Below the pieces are notes generated by a model that ran no database searches, was not told the origin of the DNA, and saw only the letters and a list, made by a program, of their open reading frames with translations. The translations under genes and the position numbers were made by a program. Below are positions 4,964 to 7,116 of a DNA stretch of 7,116 bases, in pieces. How positions within the stretch are numbered: the first letter of the stretch is position 1; each line of letters opens with the position of its first letter. The stretch lies in the NCBI GenBank assembly GCA_964575715.1, contig CAZNSG010000307.1, positions 1 through 7,116 of the forward strand, given 5' to 3'. This DNA comes from PNAI01 sp964575715 (GTDB lineage Bacteria; Pseudomonadota; Alphaproteobacteria; Rhizobiales; Xanthobacteraceae).

Positions 4964-6010
4964 ATGATCGCTCGACTCGCGGCGGTAATTCTGCTTGCTT
5001 TACCGCTCGCCGGCACCACGGCGCTCGCGGCCAAGAAGCAGCGAAACAACGTGGTCGAGCGGCCCCAGCCCACGCAGCCGGCACAACAACCCAAACCCAC
5101 CCAATCCGCACAAAGGCCTGCCGGGATTATGCAAAAAACCAACATCATTCTCGGCACTGCCACGCCCGGCGGCGGGTTTCCGCTCTATGGCGACGCACTT
5201 GCGGCAGCCGTGAATACGACCGATCCTGCTTTCCAGATCGAAACGCGCAACACCAAGGGCAGCGCCGAAAACATTACGCTGCTGGAAGCAGGTAAGCTCG
5301 ACATTGCGCTGGTCTCCGGCGAGCCGGCCTATGAGGCGTTTTCCGGGATTGGGCGGCCGATCACCAACCTCAAGATCATCACCGCCATCTATTCCAATCC
5401 CGGCATGTTTGCCGTCCGCGGCGACAGTTCATATCAATCGGTGCAGTCCCTGCTTGGGCAACCCGTCGCCTGGGGAACGCGGGACTCTGGGTTGACGCTC
5501 CTTGCCCGCTATGTGTTGGACGGCCTCGGGCTGGATCGCGACAAGGACTTCCAGGCGGTCTATCTCGACAGTGCCGGCGACGGCCCTGCGATGGTGCTCG
5601 ATGGCCGGGTCGCCGCCCTTTGGGGCGCCGGCACCGGGTGGCCGGGGTTTACCGCCGTGACACAAGCCGGCGGACGGCTCATCGGTTTAAGCCCGGCGGA
5701 TACGGCCCGCATTCGCAAGAAACACAATTTCCTAAAACCGCTCACGTTGCCGGCCGGCACTTATCCGAACCAGCATGAAATCGTGCCTTCCATCGGCTCC
5801 TGGAGCTATGTGCTCGCGCGCCCGAGCCTCGACGACGAGATCGCTTACCGGCTCGCTCGCGCGATTCACCGCAGCTACAACGCGTTGGTCAAACGCGTCG
5901 CCCAAGGTCACGAAACCACGCCGCAAAACACCGTGGCGGCAGCGCCGCGCCCCGTCAACATTCACCCGGGCGTGCAAAAATATCTGCGCGAGATCGGAAT
6001 CGTTCGCTAA
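4964..6010 (+). CDS. TAXI-family TRAP transporter solute-binding protein
   Basis: This is a 348-residue exported protein of the TAXI (TRAP-associated extracytoplasmic immunogenic, COG2358-type) group, which bind solutes in the periplasm for TRAP transporters. Residues 1-22 form a signal peptide (MIARLAAV, a hydrophobic core, then cleavage after TALA). A basic patch (AKKQR) and a Pro/Gln-rich linker (about 33-53) follow. The binding domain starts near 59 with IILGTATPGGGFPLYGDALAAAVN, then ETRNTKGSAENITLLEAGKLDIALVSGEPAYEAFSG, and further on the TYPNQHEIVPSIGSWSYVLAR region. No TRAP membrane subunits (DctQ/DctM or fused) occur in the window, so the partner and ligand are unknown. GAGAGA about seven bases before ATG is the likely ribosome binding site. 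No clear promoter separates it from the sulfhydrylase gene 87 bases upstream. Its stop lies inside the hairpin at 6005-6023. Confidence 0.88.
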   Translation: MIARLAAVILLALPLAGTTALAAKKQRNNVVERPQPTQPAQQPKPTQSAQRPAGIMQKTNIILGTATPGGGFPLYGDALAAAVNTTDPAFQIETRNTKGSAENITLLEAGKLDIALVSGEPAYEAFSGIGRPITNLKIITAIYSNPGMFAVRGDSSYQSVQSLLGQPVAWGTRDSGLTLLARYVLDGLGLDRDKDFQAVYLDSAGDGPAMVLDGRVAALWGAGTGWPGFTAVTQAGGRLIGLSPADTARIRKKHNFLKPLTLPAGTYPNQHEIVPSIGSWSYVLARPSLDDEIAYRLARAIHRSYNALVKRVAQGHETTPQNTVAAAPRPVNIHPGVQKYLREIGIVR

Positions 6011-6029
6011 AAATAATTTAGCGTTTTTT
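6005..6029 (+). terminator. Rho-independent terminator spanning both convergent stop codons
   Basis: CGCTAAA (6005-6011) and TTTAGCG (6017-6023) form a perfect seven-pair stem around a five-base AATAA loop, followed directly by six T residues (6024-6029). It therefore acts on plus-strand transcripts of the TAXI gene. The TAXI stop TAA (6008-6010) lies in the left arm, and the complement of the crotonase stop TAA (6018-6020) lies in the right arm. The T-tract is the reverse of the crotonase's two terminal AAA lysine codons. On the minus strand no U-tract follows, so it is expected to be one-directional. The stem has three G-C pairs. Confidence 0.65.
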
Positions 6030-6773
6030 CAGCGTGCGCGCCACATAATCTCGAATACGCGCCGTAGCTTCCGCTGCCGCCCAAATCTCGATTACGGCTG
6101 CGTCGATTTCATCGCCATCGTGTTTCATCCGTTCGATGACCGACGCATGCATTTGACGCTTGGTCATTGCGAAGGTGGCCGCGGGCAGTGTGGCGAGAGT
6201 CTGTGCGGCAGAAATCGCGCGATCCATCAGATCTCCCGGCGCTACCGCTTCATGAATCCAGCCGCGCTCGGTACCGCCGTCCCATAAATAGGTTTCTCCG
6301 GAAAATATCGCCTGCGGAAAATAGCGTGACGCCGTCACATGGCGCATGATTTCAAAGGCCAGCGCCGGAAACGGCAGGCCAACCAACAGCTCGGTCACCC
6401 CGATACGGCCATTGCCCTGCGCCATCAGCCGCCGGTCGGCGCAGCACGCCAGCACGCAGCCCCCGGCAATGGCATGCCCGTTGATCGCCGCCACCACCGG
6501 CTTCGGGAAGTGAAATACCGAATCGAACATTGCATTCAGCATCGGGAGAAATTTGCGCACATAGTCCGGCCCGCCTTCGCTGGTTCGAATCAGCTCTACT
6601 CCGGCTGAAAAGATTCCGCCCTGCCCGGTCAGCACGACGGCCTGTGCGGATGAATCTTTTAGCTGCTCGCAAGCCTCAATCACAGCGCGGCACAACTCGA
6701 TGTCCATCGTATTGGCTTTGCCATGCGCCAACTTAAGTATGGCAATGCTGCCCGTGTCGCTTCGCTCGATCAC
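6018..6773 (-). CDS. Enoyl-CoA hydratase/isomerase family protein, isomerase-like active site
   Basis: This is a 251-residue crotonase-fold protein acting on an acyl-CoA in the cytoplasm. Landmarks are LAHGKANTMD (15-24), the oxyanion block FSAGVEL (55-61), PKPVVAAINGHAIAGGCVLACCADRRLMA (90-118) and IGVTELLVGLPFPALAFEIMRHV (124-146). The position of crotonase Glu144 is V107, while that of Glu164 is kept as E128. This single-glutamate pattern is that of delta3,delta2-enoyl-CoA isomerases rather than hydratases, but related family members with other reactions share it. The start is GTG at 6771-6773 with AGGGGA five bases before it; an in-frame TAG four codons upstream excludes a longer form. 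It lies 39 bases behind ctaA on the same strand, so co-transcription is likely. It converges on the TAXI gene with only seven bases between stops. Confidence 0.88.
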   Translation of the reverse strand: MIERSDTGSIAILKLAHGKANTMDIELCRAVIEACEQLKDSSAQAVVLTGQGGIFSAGVELIRTSEGGPDYVRKFLPMLNAMFDSVFHFPKPVVAAINGHAIAGGCVLACCADRRLMAQGNGRIGVTELLVGLPFPALAFEIMRHVTASRYFPQAIFSGETYLWDGGTERGWIHEAVAPGDLMDRAISAAQTLATLPAATFAMTKRQMHASVIERMKHDGDEIDAAVIEIWAAAEATARIRDYVARTLKKR

Positions 6774-6812
6774 GTAATTCCCCTAAATGACACCCGCTAC
6801 ACTCGCATCCTC

Positions 6813-7116
6813 TCATGGCTGCGACGGCGATGGAAGGGAAACGCTCCGTGCCAGCTCCTTGCGCGCCCGCAGCCGTTCCGCATGCACGACCGCGACGGTG
6901 AGAACGACGACTGCCATGCCCTGGTGCAACAGCGAAAGCGCAAGCGGCGCCGCATGGAGCAATGTCAGGATTCCCACTCCAGCCTGGGTGGTGATGGCGG
7001 CGGCAAGTGCAAGTGCGCCCCCGAGCGCGGCCTTTTCCTGCCGTAACGCGACATCGACGACATGCGCAATCGACAGCAGCCACAGCCCATAGGCCAGCAC
7101 CCGATGCTCGAATTGC
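6813..7116 (-). CDS. ctaA: Heme A synthase (CtaA/COX15), C-terminal part, cut by window edge
   Basis: Heme A synthase is an inner-membrane enzyme that oxidises the methyl group of heme O to a formyl group, giving heme A for aa3-type cytochrome oxidase. Only the last 100 residues are in the window; the frame runs open to the edge. They begin QFEHRVLAYGLW, where EHR is the conserved heme-ligand motif opening the C-terminal half, followed by three hydrophobic segments. The middle one carries TTQAGVGILTLLHAAP and the last LSLLHQGMAVVVLTVAVVHAERL, where the LHQ histidine is the second expected ligand of that half (compare His216 and His278 of Bacillus subtilis CtaA). A charged tail (RLRARKELARS) ends the protein. 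The apparent GTG start at 7098-7100 is an internal valine. The stop is TGA at 6813-6815, 39 bases before the crotonase gene. Confidence 0.9.
   Translation of the reverse strand, partial: QFEHRVLAYGLWLLSIAHVVDVALRQEKAALGGALALAAAITTQAGVGILTLLHAAPLALSLLHQGMAVVVLTVAVVHAERLRARKELARSVSLPSPSQP

Noticed and set aside
5775..6287. 170-codon plus-strand frame bridging the TAXI and crotonase genes
   Set aside because: It overlaps a certain gene in another frame, runs antisense to a second, and crosses the terminator; arginine-rich shadow composition.
6733..7083. 116-codon minus-strand frame overlapping ctaA and the crotonase start
   Set aside because: It runs in a different frame through the conserved heme A synthase motifs; Cys/Arg/His-rich composition shows it is a shadow.

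Overview
The window looks like ordinary chromosomal core sequence from a high-GC alphaproteobacterium, most likely in the Hyphomicrobiales (Rhizobiales; Bradyrhizobium/Xanthobacteraceae-like). The clues are the AKPAE-type N-terminus of ribosomal protein L13, the rplM-rpsI pair, an alphaproteobacterial-style heme A synthase, and crotonase, CoA-binding and O-acetylhomoserine sulfhydrylase genes close together. This placement is a recognition call, not a database result.

Layout. On the minus strand at the left are rpsI (S9) and rplM (L13), a two-gene ribosomal unit with a likely promoter at 1084-1110. Upstream of it, also on the minus strand, is a PaaI-like hotdog thioesterase (1184-1615). An 83-bp divergent intergenic region separates this from a plus-strand block: an ECHDC3-like crotonase (1699-2526), a tiny two-helix membrane protein overlapping it by one base (2526-2765), a YccU-type CoA-binding protein (2838-3425), O-acetylhomoserine sulfhydrylase (3593-4876) and a secreted TAXI-family solute-binding protein (4964-6010). 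A second crotonase (6018-6773, minus strand) converges on the TAXI gene. Behind it, on the same strand, is the C-terminal part of heme A synthase ctaA, cut by the right edge.

Functional themes. Two crotonase-fold proteins, a hotdog thioesterase and a CoA-binding protein suggest acyl-CoA handling, next to methionine/homocysteine synthesis by sulfhydrylation. There is no sign of a mobile element, tRNA, rRNA, CRISPR array, phage or defence genes.

No new multi-gene system is visible. The most interesting points are small. The ECHDC3-like crotonase lacks both canonical catalytic glutamates. A perfect hairpin contains both stop codons of a convergent gene pair, and its U-tract is the other gene's Lys-Lys codons. 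The sulfhydrylase leader can form two mutually exclusive helices. A palindrome lies between the thioesterase stop and the rplM promoter. The two-helix small protein has a near-ideal ribosome binding site.
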